Source: Phascolomyces articulosus (taxonomy: Eukaryota > Mucoromycota > Mucoromycetes > Mucorales > Lichtheimiaceae). Taken from it: a DNA stretch of 64,000 bases. The DNA lies in the NCBI GenBank assembly GCA_025677815.1, contig JAIXMP010000066.1:60387-124386 (forward strand), read 5' to 3'. The stretch's first letter is position 1. Each line of letters opens with the position of its first letter. The notes beneath the pieces were generated by a model. That model ran no database searches. It had not been told where the DNA came from and saw nothing but the letters and a program-made list of their open reading frames with translations. The position numbers and the translations under genes are program-made. Of the stretch, positions 12,902-24,219 are shown in pieces.

Positions 12902-14653
12902 TTATCTTGGTTGTTGCATCAGTTGCGCTTTCTGCAGGTATTCGGGAAAAAAAAAAAGAGAAATAACGCCAGTTAGAAAATCAGTTTTTTATTCTTTTTA
13001 CTAATAATTTATTTTCTTACCAATTGCCTTATTTGATCTCTGTGTTCGGGTCCTAATGCATTAATTTGCTCATCTGTCAATTGCAGTACTTGCATCAACA
13101 AAGCCTTTTGTTGTTCTTTCACATCTCCTAATTTAATTATAGGAAGAGGGGAAAAAAGAATGGTTAATAAAGTTTATATATAAAAAACAAAGCGAATTTA
13201 TATAATTTCAATTTTACCTCCAGCAGCATTGGTAGGAGCAGCTCCAGGTATTCCTCCCATCAATGGCATATTTGGCATTTGAGGTGGTACTTGAGGTGGT
13301 ACTTGGGGATGTCGTTGTTGTGGAGGCTGCTGTGGTTGTTGCTGTGGTGGTGGTGGCATAGGAGGTGGTTGCATAGGTTGCTGTTGCTGTGGTTGCTGTG
13401 GTTGTTGCTGTTGTACTGAGGAATGTGGAATAGGGGACGGCATAGCACCTCCTGTTGGACTTGACACAATTCTCTATTTAACCATCATTACCATTTACAC
13501 ACATGCTTTAATATATCTTTAATATATCACTCTCCTTATGAGATCTATTCTATTTTATTTTATTTTACCGTAAGAATATTTGGATCAACGATATTCATCA
13601 TCATCATTGCTTGGAATAATGCATAAGCAACTTGTGGATTGGATCCTAAAAATTCCCGTGTATAATCAGGTCGATCAAAGGACATTTGCTATTTTAAGAA
13701 AGACAGTGATGTTAATAGATCCATAAAAACTATTGAGGAAAAAAAACACACCCAACAGCACCTTATATATATTTTTAATGGGAATGAATATACCTTCATA
13801 TGAGTCATCAAGGTAAATAAATCTTGTGAAGTCATGGATGCCAGTACTTTAGAAATATCATCCACCGATGTACTTAATCCAGTAGATGGCTTTGGTGGCA
13901 TATTCGTTGTTTGTTGTCCCATCATAGGTGGCATTTGCTGCTGTTGCTGTTGTTGCTGTTGTGCTAATGGTTGCTGTTGCTGTTGTAACTGCTGTGGTGG
14001 AGTAGGTCCAGATCTGGGCTAAAGACAAAAAAGAAATGTCTCACATTAGATATATAGAATGATAATTAAATAACTACTTGCTCTTTTTTACCTGTTGTTG
14101 TTGTTGCTTGTGATGACGTTGATCCAAGTGTGGATCCATAGCAGCATAATCAACACGAATTTGTCGACCTCCAATGTCGTAATCGTTCAAGTTTCTTACA
14201 GCACTTGCTGCTGTTTCGGCATCTATTTTTTCAAAAAATAAAAAAAGTCAAATATAAATAAACAACGCGTATATGATATGTATCACGAATGTAATAAAAA
14301 GCACGAACCATAAAACTCGCAAAAACCATATCCTTTAGGTCTTCCTGTTTCACGATCAAATAGTAATCTTTTTACATGTTTTTAATATTAATGTATTATA
14401 CAATGAACGCATATATATTTTTTCTCCTATATTGTTTAAATTTTTACCTGAATGAAGCAACAGGGCCAACTTCTTTAAAAATATCGATTAATTGTTCCTC
14501 AGTTAATTCAAACGGTATGTTACCCACTATATTGATCGTTTTTTTTTGGGTAAAATAAAAATTAATATACACATTCATAATATTCATCAACAATAATAAT
14601 TAAAACGATCTAATACCAAATACCACACGAGAGCCACGGGCAGGTTGATTCAT
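12902..14653 (-). CDS. CSTF2: cleavage stimulation factor subunit 2 (CstF64/Rna15)
   Basis: Nine exons: 14653-14617, 14526-14448, 14367-14309, 14222-14092, 14018-13794, 13688-13569, 13473-13218, 13127-13021, 12931-12902; in phase, 347 aa. It binds U/GU-rich RNA downstream of poly(A) sites and is needed for pre-mRNA 3'-end cleavage in the nucleus. An N-terminal RRM (about residues 8-88) shows RNP2 VFVGNIPFELTEEQL and RNP1 GRPKGYGFCEF. The middle carries Gln/Pro-rich low-complexity sequence and a hinge segment (FLGSNPQVAYALFQAM). The C-terminal helical domain has QLTDEQINALGPEHRDQI, the Pcf11-binding module. The last exon is only 30 nt and ends KAQLMQQPR. The gene is head to head with SAC3. Confidence 0.93.
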
Positions 14654-14819
14654 TTCGAATGCCAAAAAAAAAAAAAAGTGTCAAAGCTGAAATGTGTCCA
14701 AAAGTTAAAAAAAAGTATAGAAAGTAAAATTCGTAAAGAACCAACAGGCATTTTTTTTATTGAAACTCCCCTCTCTCTCCTTCGGCAGTTCGGTTCCACT
14801 GCACTTTTTTTGCTTTTCA
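14654..14819. promoter_or_regulatory. compact divergent promoter CSTF2 / SAC3
   Basis: Only 166 bp lie between the ATG of CSTF2 (minus) and the ATG of SAC3 (plus). The segment has poly-A runs and a CT-rich box (CCCCTCTCTCTCC near 14768) close to the SAC3 start. No other gene fits here. Confidence 0.6.
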
Positions 14820-17800
14820 ATGATGTTTAATCCCAAGAACGCAGACAGTGGTGGAAGTAATTCAAACCGTGGCGGTAATCCTCGTGGTCGTGGTCGTGGA
14901 AGACAAATGACACGTCGAGGTGGTGGTGTTCCCCATAATAACTCAAATAATCAGCATTCCAATAACAATAGTACAAAGAATAATTCTCAAAAGCAACAAC
15001 AACGTAACAATAAGCATTGGAATCGATCGGGAGGTCAACAGCAACAGCAACAGCAACAAGAAAGAGATTTATCACCCATGCGATCATCAACACCTAAAAG
15101 CGCCATGTCAGCCGAGCAACGATTAAAACGATTTGGTGATACGGATAAATCGCTTCTATATACACGTGTAAATATATACATCGCAGTGGGCATTAACAGC
15201 TTTCTTCCCCCACACTTTTTTATTGACATTAGTATATATATATATATATATATGTTTTCTTAGATGAAAGAAGATCGTGTTATTGAACGACAAGAAGCAA
15301 TTAGAACGGGGCAAATTGCAGATCCAGATATCCCAATGCGTTTGGAAGATGCCATTGACTTTAGAGGAACATGTACAAGTATGTGTCCTGCATTCGAATT
15401 AGTTGAACGGGAAGTTCAGAATATGCTCGATAATTTGGAAGTAGTAAGTAATGAAAGGATTAATTTTATCTGGTATTGAGAGAGTTATTATTTTTATTTT
15501 GAGATATGAAACATATCCAAACTCGGATTTGGCATATATGCAAATGTATAAATATATAGGATGCCTTTGGTAATGCAGATCAAACGAAGGCAGTAAAACG
15601 ATATCGTCGATCAGCAGCCGGTAATGAACAGCCACTGCCATCCGATGTCCGTCCACCCACTGTATTAGTCGTACGTATATATAAGTATATTAATAACTCT
15701 TTTTATTTTTTATTCATCATATATTCAAAACAATATCATATATACGTGTGGTTATTATCATTTAGAAAACGCTCGATTACCTGTTCAATGATGTCTTGAT
15801 GAGCAATCCATTCATTACTAGCCATGGATTTCTATGGGATAGAACGCGTGCGATACGTCAAGACTTTACTCTTCAAAACATTCGAGATATCAACGCTGTG
15901 GAAGTTCACGAACGAGTTGCACGGTTTCATATTTTGGCATTGCATGAACTTTGTGAATATGATGAGGAAAAGTTCAGTCAACAACAAGAAATGGAACAAT
16001 TAGGAAAAGGTAAAAAAAAAAAAAAAAAAAAAAAAAGGACACTCAGATATATATATACTTTTGCTCCCTTACATTGAGAAAGTGTATAATGTAGCAATAA
16101 CTATAATGCACATTATACATATATATATAGTTTTGATCAGTTTAAATGAATTTTATGATGATCTTCGACAAGATGGAGTTAATATGGTCAACGAAGGTGA
16201 ATTCCGAGCTTATCATTTAATTTACAACATTCGTGACCATGAACTAGCCTCACGTATTATTGCCACCGTCCCAAAGCATGTACAAGACCATCCTTATCTC
16301 AAACAGGCCTTTGCAATTTATAACACGATCCAACGAAATAATGAAATTATGCAGACGGCAGAACGAAGAAACAAAGCTGAAAACATTTTAGCAGCACAAA
16401 ATTATTATGCTAATCTATTCAAGATTATTGGTAGTGGTGATACTCCTTTCCTGTTAGCTTGTATGACGGAAGCCCATTTTGCTGAAATCAGGAAAGGAGC
16501 TTTTAAATCCATGCAGCGTGCCTATATATTCAATTACAAAGGTTTAGACGTAGAATATTTACGACAAATATTGGCCTATGACGATGAAAAGCATTTCTTA
16601 ATTGAAGCTGAGCTTTATGGCCTAGTTATTGAACGAGTGGATAATACTGTCAATATTCGATTTGGTCAAAAGACAAAAGGAAAAACGTCTCTTTTTGTTG
16701 GTAAGTTATTGTTGGTTGTGGACTTTTTTCATCCAAGTGTGTTATCCATTAATTTGATTTTGTATTATTTTCATTACATGTTAGAGCCATTATCACTTCC
16801 CCGACAACGACGGTCTCGTCTTTTAGTTGACCCAAAGAAAGGAAATCGCACCTATCGTGATATTATCAATGGTGATAAAAATTCAGATCTTCACATTTGT
16901 ACTATCATTCATACTCGAGCATTACAACCTTCTCGATTATCTGGTGTGACCACATGTAATACAACCTTCATTCCTGATAAAGACCGTCATCTTCTCGCAA
17001 CCCATGTTGTGACTGGATTTCCTGTAGTACAGCGCATTGTTAATGCACCCATCACTTATTCCGTTGAGGAATTAGCGGCACGAGAACGACAACGGACTGA
17101 AACTCAACGCCGTCAAATGCAACAAGCAGCCTTGATTAAGCAACAACAAGAATTACAACAACGACAAGCAGAACTCCAAGAGCAAATCCGTGTAGTAGAG
17201 GAAAGAAAGCAAAGAGAGATGGCAGCGGTTAAAGCTGCACAAGAAGCCGCGCAAAAAAAGAGACAGCAACAAGCAGCACAAGAGCGAGCAGTTATGCTCG
17301 AACGTCAGCAGCGGCAAGCCATGTTAGCGGAATTATCGCAAACAATGGCACAAGATATCCTTCAATCAGTGGTGACAGAAGAAATCCAGGTTGCTGCTCT
17401 GAATACCCTGTATCAAAACAAGACATTGAAGAAAAAAATGACGCCTTGTTTAGAAAAAGCACGAACGCGAATTACTCATCGACATCAATTGGCAAAGGAA
17501 CGGGGTAGTTTACATCGTTTGGTAGATCGACTATCCAAACGAATCTTGAAACCTTCATGCGCTGCTGTCAAAGCACAACGTGTCCGAGAGTCTCTCTATT
17601 TAGAAAAACGAATGATACAAAAGGAATTGAAGGTAAAAGAGGGTGATTCATTATTATTTTTTCTTTTTTCTTTTTTTATACTGATTTTATCTATATACAG
17701 AACCCGCAGCCCAATGAAGATCGAGAGAGATCTATTTGGAAAACTGAGAATTATGCAGAAATCATCCGGCCGTTGCTCAACTTTTCAAATGGTCCGCGTG

Positions 17801-18635
17801 AATGGCAACTTTGGATTTATATTGATTATATGCCTCTCCAATCTAGCAAATGGTTTGCAAGCAAATTTGGTCTAGACGAAGAATTTGGGCGACGTATTGA
17901 ACATTTTGACGATGGTACCAAGATTACAGTTCGAAAAGTATCACCACATACACGTCTATATAGCAAGGTAAACTGTATGAAGTGTTTTAAAGAAGGGATG
18001 ACACTATCGTATTTCATTATAATACATTTTATTTCACTTTATTAAACTGCTTTTTTTTTGTTGATGGAATACCATAGGCAATAGATGAATTGGGCGCAAT
18101 TGTATTTTCTCTATCCGAAGTACGGGAACCTGGCTCTGACGATTTATACAAGTAAGTTTATTCTCATTACACCCAAGCAAATCCTTCCTCAATACGAATA
18201 TACGCGCAAAAGTGGATTAGTAAATATAATTATTTAATGTTGATGGTTGTATTTCTTTATTTATAGCCCAAAATACTGGAAAAAGGAAAAAGAACGTTTG
18301 GATAAAATGACGTCCCAATTATTGGATTACAATCCACATATTCGTGTTCCGATTCTTTTTACTTATTGGCCACAAACCCAGAATCTCGAAAATGCTGTAC
18401 AAAAGGTATGATATAATTAGTACTTTTTTTTCAGTTATTGTGTAATGATTAAAATATTCTTTTTTTATATTTTAATATATAGATCCCGGACTTGCTTGCT
18501 CTTCATGACAATCTTCTTATTGGTGATTATCATATTATCATTATGGACCCTTATACTATCGCAGGTCGATTACATGAAGAGATACGTTGGTTAGCATCAA
18601 CGGCTAATACTGTTTATAACACTATCTGTATATAA
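14820..18635 (+). CDS. SAC3: Sac3/GANP family mRNA export factor
   Basis: Ten exons: 14820-15167, 15264-15443, 15560-15670, 15766-16009, 16131-16700, 16785-17632, 17701-17967, 18078-18151, 18267-18405, 18483-18635; in phase, 977 aa. Sac3 is the scaffold of TREX-2, which links transcription (SAGA) to mRNA export at the nuclear pore. The N-terminus is Gly/Arg-rich and Asn/Gln-rich. The Sac3/GANP domain runs from about residue 145 (DFRGTCTSMCP) to about 475, with KTLDYLFNDV, FLWDRTRAIRQDF, VHERVARFHI and SLNEFYDDLR. A Gln/Glu-rich coiled coil (about 585-660) follows, where Cdc31 and Sus1 bind in the family. A further C-terminal folded region is present, as in GANP and Mucoromycota proteins. ATG 14823 is an equally possible start. 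Confidence 0.92.
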
Positions 18636-18919
18636 TATATCTTTCATCTGCTATTTTTCATCATAAACGATCCACGAAAAAGAGTTGTTAATATTACCCA
18701 TGCATAATAAAAAAAAAGAATTCTGTGAGAAAAAAAAAAAATTGTTTGAATGAAATATGAAGATGGAATGAATGTCGATAAATATGTTTAATATATATAT
18801 ATATGATGACTATTATTATTACTATTATTATTATTACTATTATTATATACTATAACTACTTGGGACAATTACAGCTAAGATATGTATGCTTTGAAGAAGG
18901 GGATGAGAGAGAAAAAAAA
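18636..18919. other. convergent intergenic region
   Basis: A 284-bp gap between the 3' ends of SAC3 and the universal stress protein gene, AT-rich, with an (ATT)n-like run at about 18809-18850. No gene is seen. Confidence 0.5.
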
Positions 18920-19450
18920 TTAAATCGTCGCATTTCTAACAACAAGGACAGGACAAGGACATTCATGAATACACTTGTCCGATACAGAACCCAGAAACAC
19001 GCTCTTGACAGCACCTAAACCTCTTGATCCAACTATCAAAAGATCAACAGGATGCTGTTGTGTAAATCGTGGTACCAAAGATTTCGCATCACCCCATAAA
19101 ATATGCTCTTCTGAAGAAATATGCAATGAACGTAACTGTTCGCTCATACCCTCCAGACGTTCACGGGCCGTAGCACCTCCTTGTGGGTGAGCTTCTGCTT
19201 GCTGAATAGCATCATTTATTCGAGTAGGTGACGTGGATAACATGGGTAAACCTGAAGTACGACGTTGATGGTGACGACCATCGGTTCCTTCAGTAGCACC
19301 TCGATCGACAGCGGATAATAAGATAAGGTGGTCCATCTCGGGTCGAATAATATTTTTCAATGACCAATCGAACAGTTTTTGAGCATCTTCTGTACCATCA
19401 TAAGCCAAAGCAACACGACGTTTTTCAGTAATAGGAATCGTAGTAGACAT
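18920..19450 (-). CDS. universal stress protein (UspA family)
   Basis: Intronless gene of 176 aa ending in TAA. UspA-fold proteins are small cytoplasmic nucleotide-binding proteins linked to stress and metabolic state. The N-terminal strand (RRVALAYDGTEDAQKLFDWSLKN) and the C-terminal ATP-binding signature (VGSRGLGAVKSVFLGSVSDK) followed by CPCPVLVVR are diagnostic. The glycine-rich G-x2-G-x9-G-S pattern indicates an ATP-binding member. A 40-residue insertion (about 55-95) with DGRHHQRRTSG is low-complexity. The specific role in this fungus is unknown. Confidence 0.92.
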   Translation of the reverse strand: MSTTIPITEKRRVALAYDGTEDAQKLFDWSLKNIIRPEMDHLILLSAVDRGATEGTDGRHHQRRTSGLPMLSTSPTRINDAIQQAEAHPQGGATARERLEGMSEQLRSLHISSEEHILWGDAKSLVPRFTQQHPVDLLIVGSRGLGAVKSVFLGSVSDKCIHECPCPVLVVRNATI

Positions 19451-21699
19451 TATTTTTGTTATTTAAGAGTGAAAGAGAAAAAAGAAGTTGATTTTTTTTT
19501 ATTCAGTGAAACTTGTTTATTTATGCATCAAAAAACCCGCCGACACAATATCAGAATCAGATGATCCCTCTATTATTGTGGCATGATTGTTGTGTGTTTT
19601 TTTGGCTCCCCGACCTGTTCCCTCATTGCAACAGAATCATTTGTTGTTTGTCATTGAATCAACAACATTTCTGGCATAATGCATAATCATGTCTATTAAA
19701 CCTAAGAAAGTTTCAATTTGTACATTATTTATTGTCATTGTTATTTGAAAATCATATTGTAAAAAATGTAGTTTTTTTTTTTTTGAGTACTCAAAAAAAA
19801 AAAAAAAACTTAACACCCGATCATCGAAATTCTCTGCATCATTTTTTTGATTCAAATCTATTTTTATTATTAAGAAAACCGGGTTTATATTTATGGTATG
19901 TCAACTAATACTTTAATAAAGAAATAAGTTTTAAACACAGGGATTCTTCGATCCGAATCGGGGGCGACGGGTTATTAAAAGTATCACCCGTGATGGCAAA
20001 GGGGAATAGGATGTGATGATGATGGCACAAGTGTAGTTATGTCAAACTACGCGCTTGAAAACAACTTGTTACTGAAGCCACCCGCTGAGTCAAACACTTT
20101 GTGGCGGGACTACAATGATATTTCGATATAGTGCAGCCAATGGGAGTTAATCATTATCAACTATTGCATAATACCCAGCTTCCTGGTCTTTCCTGTTTTC
20201 TGCATCATATACCAGTCTAATAGCCGTATACTTACAGATCGGTTCGATTAGGTAGTGTGGATAAGGTGATAGGTCGAGATATATGAATAATGAAAGTATG
20301 GGATCTTGGTTTGCAAGATCCCTCTTTTTATATACGTCAAAATATCCATAAGGGGCTAATAAATCTAACGTCTACGCTAATATAAATGACCTACATTTCT
20401 ATAACTATACTAGTTCATCTTATATTTTTATGTTTCTATATACAACCTTGCAATTACCCATGTTCTTCCATGCGGTCATCTAAAATCATTCATGTGATAA
20501 TGATCCTTGTATACATTGATATTTGCGGATATACTGATCAACGACCTTATGGGTTGTGTATCGTTGTAATATTCCACATCATTACAGGCATAATACCAGG
20601 AAAGATGAAAAAAGATTGAATATCTACGTACGTACGCATTTTTTAAATCTCAAATTACTGCTCCCTTTATTACCTAGGTTCACTACGTATTTTGCCTGAA
20701 ATATGGCACTGATTCTTTTTAATTGGTATACGAAGAATGGCCTGAGACAAACAGGTTGGGTATTGCGGTCTAGTGTATGTCGTTGCAATTATATATGGAA
20801 ATTTTGCTTTTGCTTGTGCATTGTCATTGCTGTCTTTATGCTAACCTTTTTTTTTAATTTAACTATTCACTGTTTACCGCGCTCATGCCTTTGTTTTGAT
20901 GAGTGATTTTCTCATACACAGTATGACATTTTGATTGGTTTTGTGTGTGTGTGTGTTTTTTTATATGATTTATAGTGATACGACTAGCCCTTCCTTTTGC
21001 GACGTTATTTCTATTACAATTTCCCCTCTCTGTGCCTTGAAACACGAACCATATTTAAAATCAAAAGATTCCGAAATAAAATACACCAATTAATATGTTT
21101 ATGCAATTATTGGCAATACCCTTCTGTTAATCAAAATAACCCCGAACTACTTTTTCTTTATTGAAACAAAAGAGGTGTACAAATTAATAAATATATTTAT
21201 CAGCAAAATTTAATAATACATGATATAGGTAGAATTTGAATTACAAAAAAAAAGCAGGGTGACTTTCTTGGAATACACTCATATATATATTCTAACTACA
21301 GCATGAGGTGGACATATGTAATCATATTAAGGATTACATATAAAAGTATTTTTTTTGAACAAGTTCATTGTATGAACAGTTATCAAAGATAGAAATTAAA
21401 TATTGTCATTGTTGACTTTTTTCTCCTCGACCCATAAGTGATCATGTATATCGTGTCATAAAGTATCAAATTCTATCTAGGCTCAAAATATAAACCAGCA
21501 CTTTACATGCTGTACATATTTTAATAATATAGGAGTGTAAGAAATGAGATAGTTCCAGTTCTATTGAAAATAAACCTAGTGAATAATATTAAATCAAAAA
21601 AAAAAAAAAAGAAATTATCGTTGATTAAGGGTGAAGTTATATTCAAACTCTTTTTTCTTTCTTTCTTCGCTTTCTGAAATAAATATATATTGACAACTT
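19451..21699. other. 2.2-kb intergenic region without a supported gene
   Basis: No homologous protein, tRNA or rRNA could be recognised on either strand; the open frames are short and of random composition. It contains long A/T homopolymers (about 19770-19810), a (GT)n run near 20943-20957 and one of two exact copies of a 20-bp near-palindromic motif at 20114-20133. Confidence 0.5.
20114..20133 (+). repeat. dispersed 20-mer, copy 1
   Basis: The 20-mer aatgatatttcgatatagtg occurs here and again at 36386-36405, both intergenic. A related, diverged form is seen in bases 25-55. The motif is close to a palindrome around TTCG, so it may be the terminus or core of a small mobile or structural repeat. 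Confidence 0.55.
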
Positions 21700-23031
21700 A
21701 TGTCATTAGTACATTTCAACTTTCAATTATTCAAGTTTGATGGTGTATGTCAATCTGTCGCGTTAACTCTTTGTCCACTTATTGGAAAATCGGATGGCAT
21801 TGAACCACTATGTTATTCTCGTAATGTAGAATTTGCCGGTACGCTGATATTTCAGCCAGGTAATCTATTGGATATGCTAGTATCTAAAAAGTATATGTTG
21901 ATTTTTGAATATATTACATATGCAGAAGCGCTTAAACATTTGTTCTGTTTTAAAGGTACATTCATAATGAATACTATATCCATATTTATGACAAGTATTA
22001 TGATTTATCATATCAAAACAAAATACACTGCCATAGGTAACGACAATTACCGAGGACGAAACATACGTCAAAAGAAATTATGTAATAATTAACACTTTGT
22101 CGTTTCTTCGTATGTGCGTGTCCAACTTGAAACACAAGAAAAGGTCGAAAAGAGATTATCATGTTTTTTCAATTATACCTTATGACCATTCTTCTCGACA
22201 TGCTGCTAGTTACAAGTATTATTCCAAAAGCATCAATTCTTTATCCAGTATGTATGTTTTTTTTTAAATTACATCCAATAATCAAGGTAACGATAATGGG
22301 AGCATCACCATGTAACTTATCAAGTATGATTGTTACCCTAAATATGGTAGTATTTTACAGCAGCTCATCTAGGACTCATTAGTGCAACATTTTGGTGCCT
22401 TCTTTTGAATGGATTTGTGGGTTTTCAATTCGCTGAAGATGGTACACCTATTAGTTTGTGGGTAAGTTTCAAGTTAAGTAATATGGCTCATAAAATAAAC
22501 GTAAAAATACTGATCAATACCACCCGATGGGACATAATAATATTATGTTAGTCTATTCGAGTTACTTGTTTTACAGTTTGGCTTACAGTGACATCAATTG
22601 CTATTTTGACATTTAATAATATTGGACCTTTCAATTATGAAACACCCATGATACTTTGGATTATATATTTCCTTGTGAACAGTGCAACATTCGCCCTCTA
22701 TGTGATCATGCAAGTGATATTAGTTGTATTTACATTGGATGATCCTTGGGCTCTTGGGGACATTGCTTTTGGCACGCTATTTTTCATAATTGGACAAGTG
22801 ATTATGTATGTATTTTCCATATCAATATGTGAACAATTCAAGCATTACATGGATGGTCTGTTCTTGGGAAGTGCCTTTAATCTGTTGGCTGTAATGATGG
22901 TATATAAGTATTGGGATTCGATCACAAAAGAAGATTTAGAATTTGCATTGGATTCCAAGCCCCAACATTGGCAGATTTTACAACAAGTTAGAGAAGAAGA
23001 AGAAGAAGAAAAAGAATCTTTTTATCGTTAA
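21700..23031 (+). CDS. CHS7: Chs7-like chitin synthase export chaperone
   Basis: Five exons: 21700-21859, 21956-22036, 22144-22251, 22361-22461, 22552-23031; 309 aa, stop TAA. Chs7 is a multi-spanning ER membrane protein needed for ER exit of chitin synthase III. Family features in order are ALTLCPLIG, the Cys-containing [18 protein letters not shown]-like GTLIFQPG, a membrane helix ending [14 protein letters not shown], then [19 protein letters not shown] and [10 protein letters not shown]. The C-terminal half has [16 protein letters not shown] and [19 protein letters not shown]. About seven hydrophobic segments are present. The exon 3 donor (GTATGT at 22252, or the GTATGT at 22248) is uncertain, because the chosen splice leaves about two residues fewer than expected between the ILYP segment and AHLGL. 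The acidic tail EEEEEKESF is species-specific. Confidence 0.9.
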
Positions 23032-23404
23032 CAAGGTTAAAAAAACGTGATATCATAACTCACTAAATCTTATGAATAAAAGTTTTTTTTGTGTCGTATC
23101 TTTTTTTTGTGCTTGTGAAAAAAACCACGTCTTTACCCTTTCTCTCTCTCTTTTTGACTTTGACCTCCGAAAACAAACACGTCCCTAGCTTTCATTTTTT
23201 TTTTCTTTATTCCTTTTGGTTTTAAAGTTGGTCAAAAAAAAAGGTATATATTGACTCTAGCTATAATACATGGTAGGAAAAAAAAACGAGTTTTAGATAT
23301 ATAAGCGTAATGATTCTTTTAAATTTTGACACAGGGTTCATTTCTTTGCCAGCCAAATAACCAATCAGCTCGAATTCATAAAGAAAGAAGGAAGTAGTAA
23401 AATA
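23032..23404. promoter_or_regulatory. intergenic / upstream region of the GATA-SET gene
   Basis: This 373-bp spacer contains CT-rich and poly-T runs, a TATATAAG stretch about 106 bp before the ATG and an AACCAATCAG (CCAAT-box type) sequence at about 23359-23368. These are candidate promoter elements only. Confidence 0.4.
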
Positions 23405-24170
23405 ATGACAGTGGCAGCGGATAATTCAGTATCAATTGAAATGCAATGGTCTGTAATTCCCCCACCTTTAAACGACGTAACGAATAACACAGGACTTCAT
23501 GATATCGAAGAAAATAACAATAATAATACACAAACAGCGCAGACAATACTATCCTCTGTACAAAAAAACGATGATCCAACTCTTGATACTGCTGGAATTG
23601 ATGGAACTAGTGTAATGGACAGGTCATTGATATCCAATACAGCAAGTGAATCAAATCAATCTCAGAATTCATTATCATCATATTTAAGTGGCCAATTGAA
23701 TGATGAAGAGGAATATCATCATTTAAATAGCAATAGCATAGATACAACAGTAACAGAAGCAACAATGAGTCAATTATCTTCCTTGACAAAGGATGAAGAT
23801 TCCACCAAAATACCAATTTCATCTGCAGTTGCATCAGTGACATCAGAAACCACAACACTTTCATCACCCACTTTAATTGTTGCTCAAACACCACAACATC
23901 AAAAAAAGATAACTTGTGAATCTACCACTGTTGACGCTGTACCATGTAAACGGACGTGTGAGGAGCCCACAATTGATTATCGTAATGACACCGTTGTCAA
24001 ACGTGCACGTGCTGATGAATTTTCTCCATCCTCATCTTCTTTTATGACACAACCCAAAGATTGGTGTCGACGATGTGGCACAACTGAAACTCCTCGGTGG
24101 CGTGGTGGACCACTTGGTCGACATACGTAAGTTTTTTCATCATTTTTCACAGAATTGCTTGGATTAAAAG

Positions 24171-24219
<49 letters not shown>

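Noticed and set aside
13834..14022. Cys-rich frame antisense to CSTF2
   Set aside because: It is the complement of the CAG/CAA glutamine runs; not a metallothionein-like gene.
14760..14819. Upstream extension of SAC3 before the ATG at 14820
   Set aside because: It needs a non-ATG start and occupies the promoter; the ATG at 14820 starts the basic RGG region.
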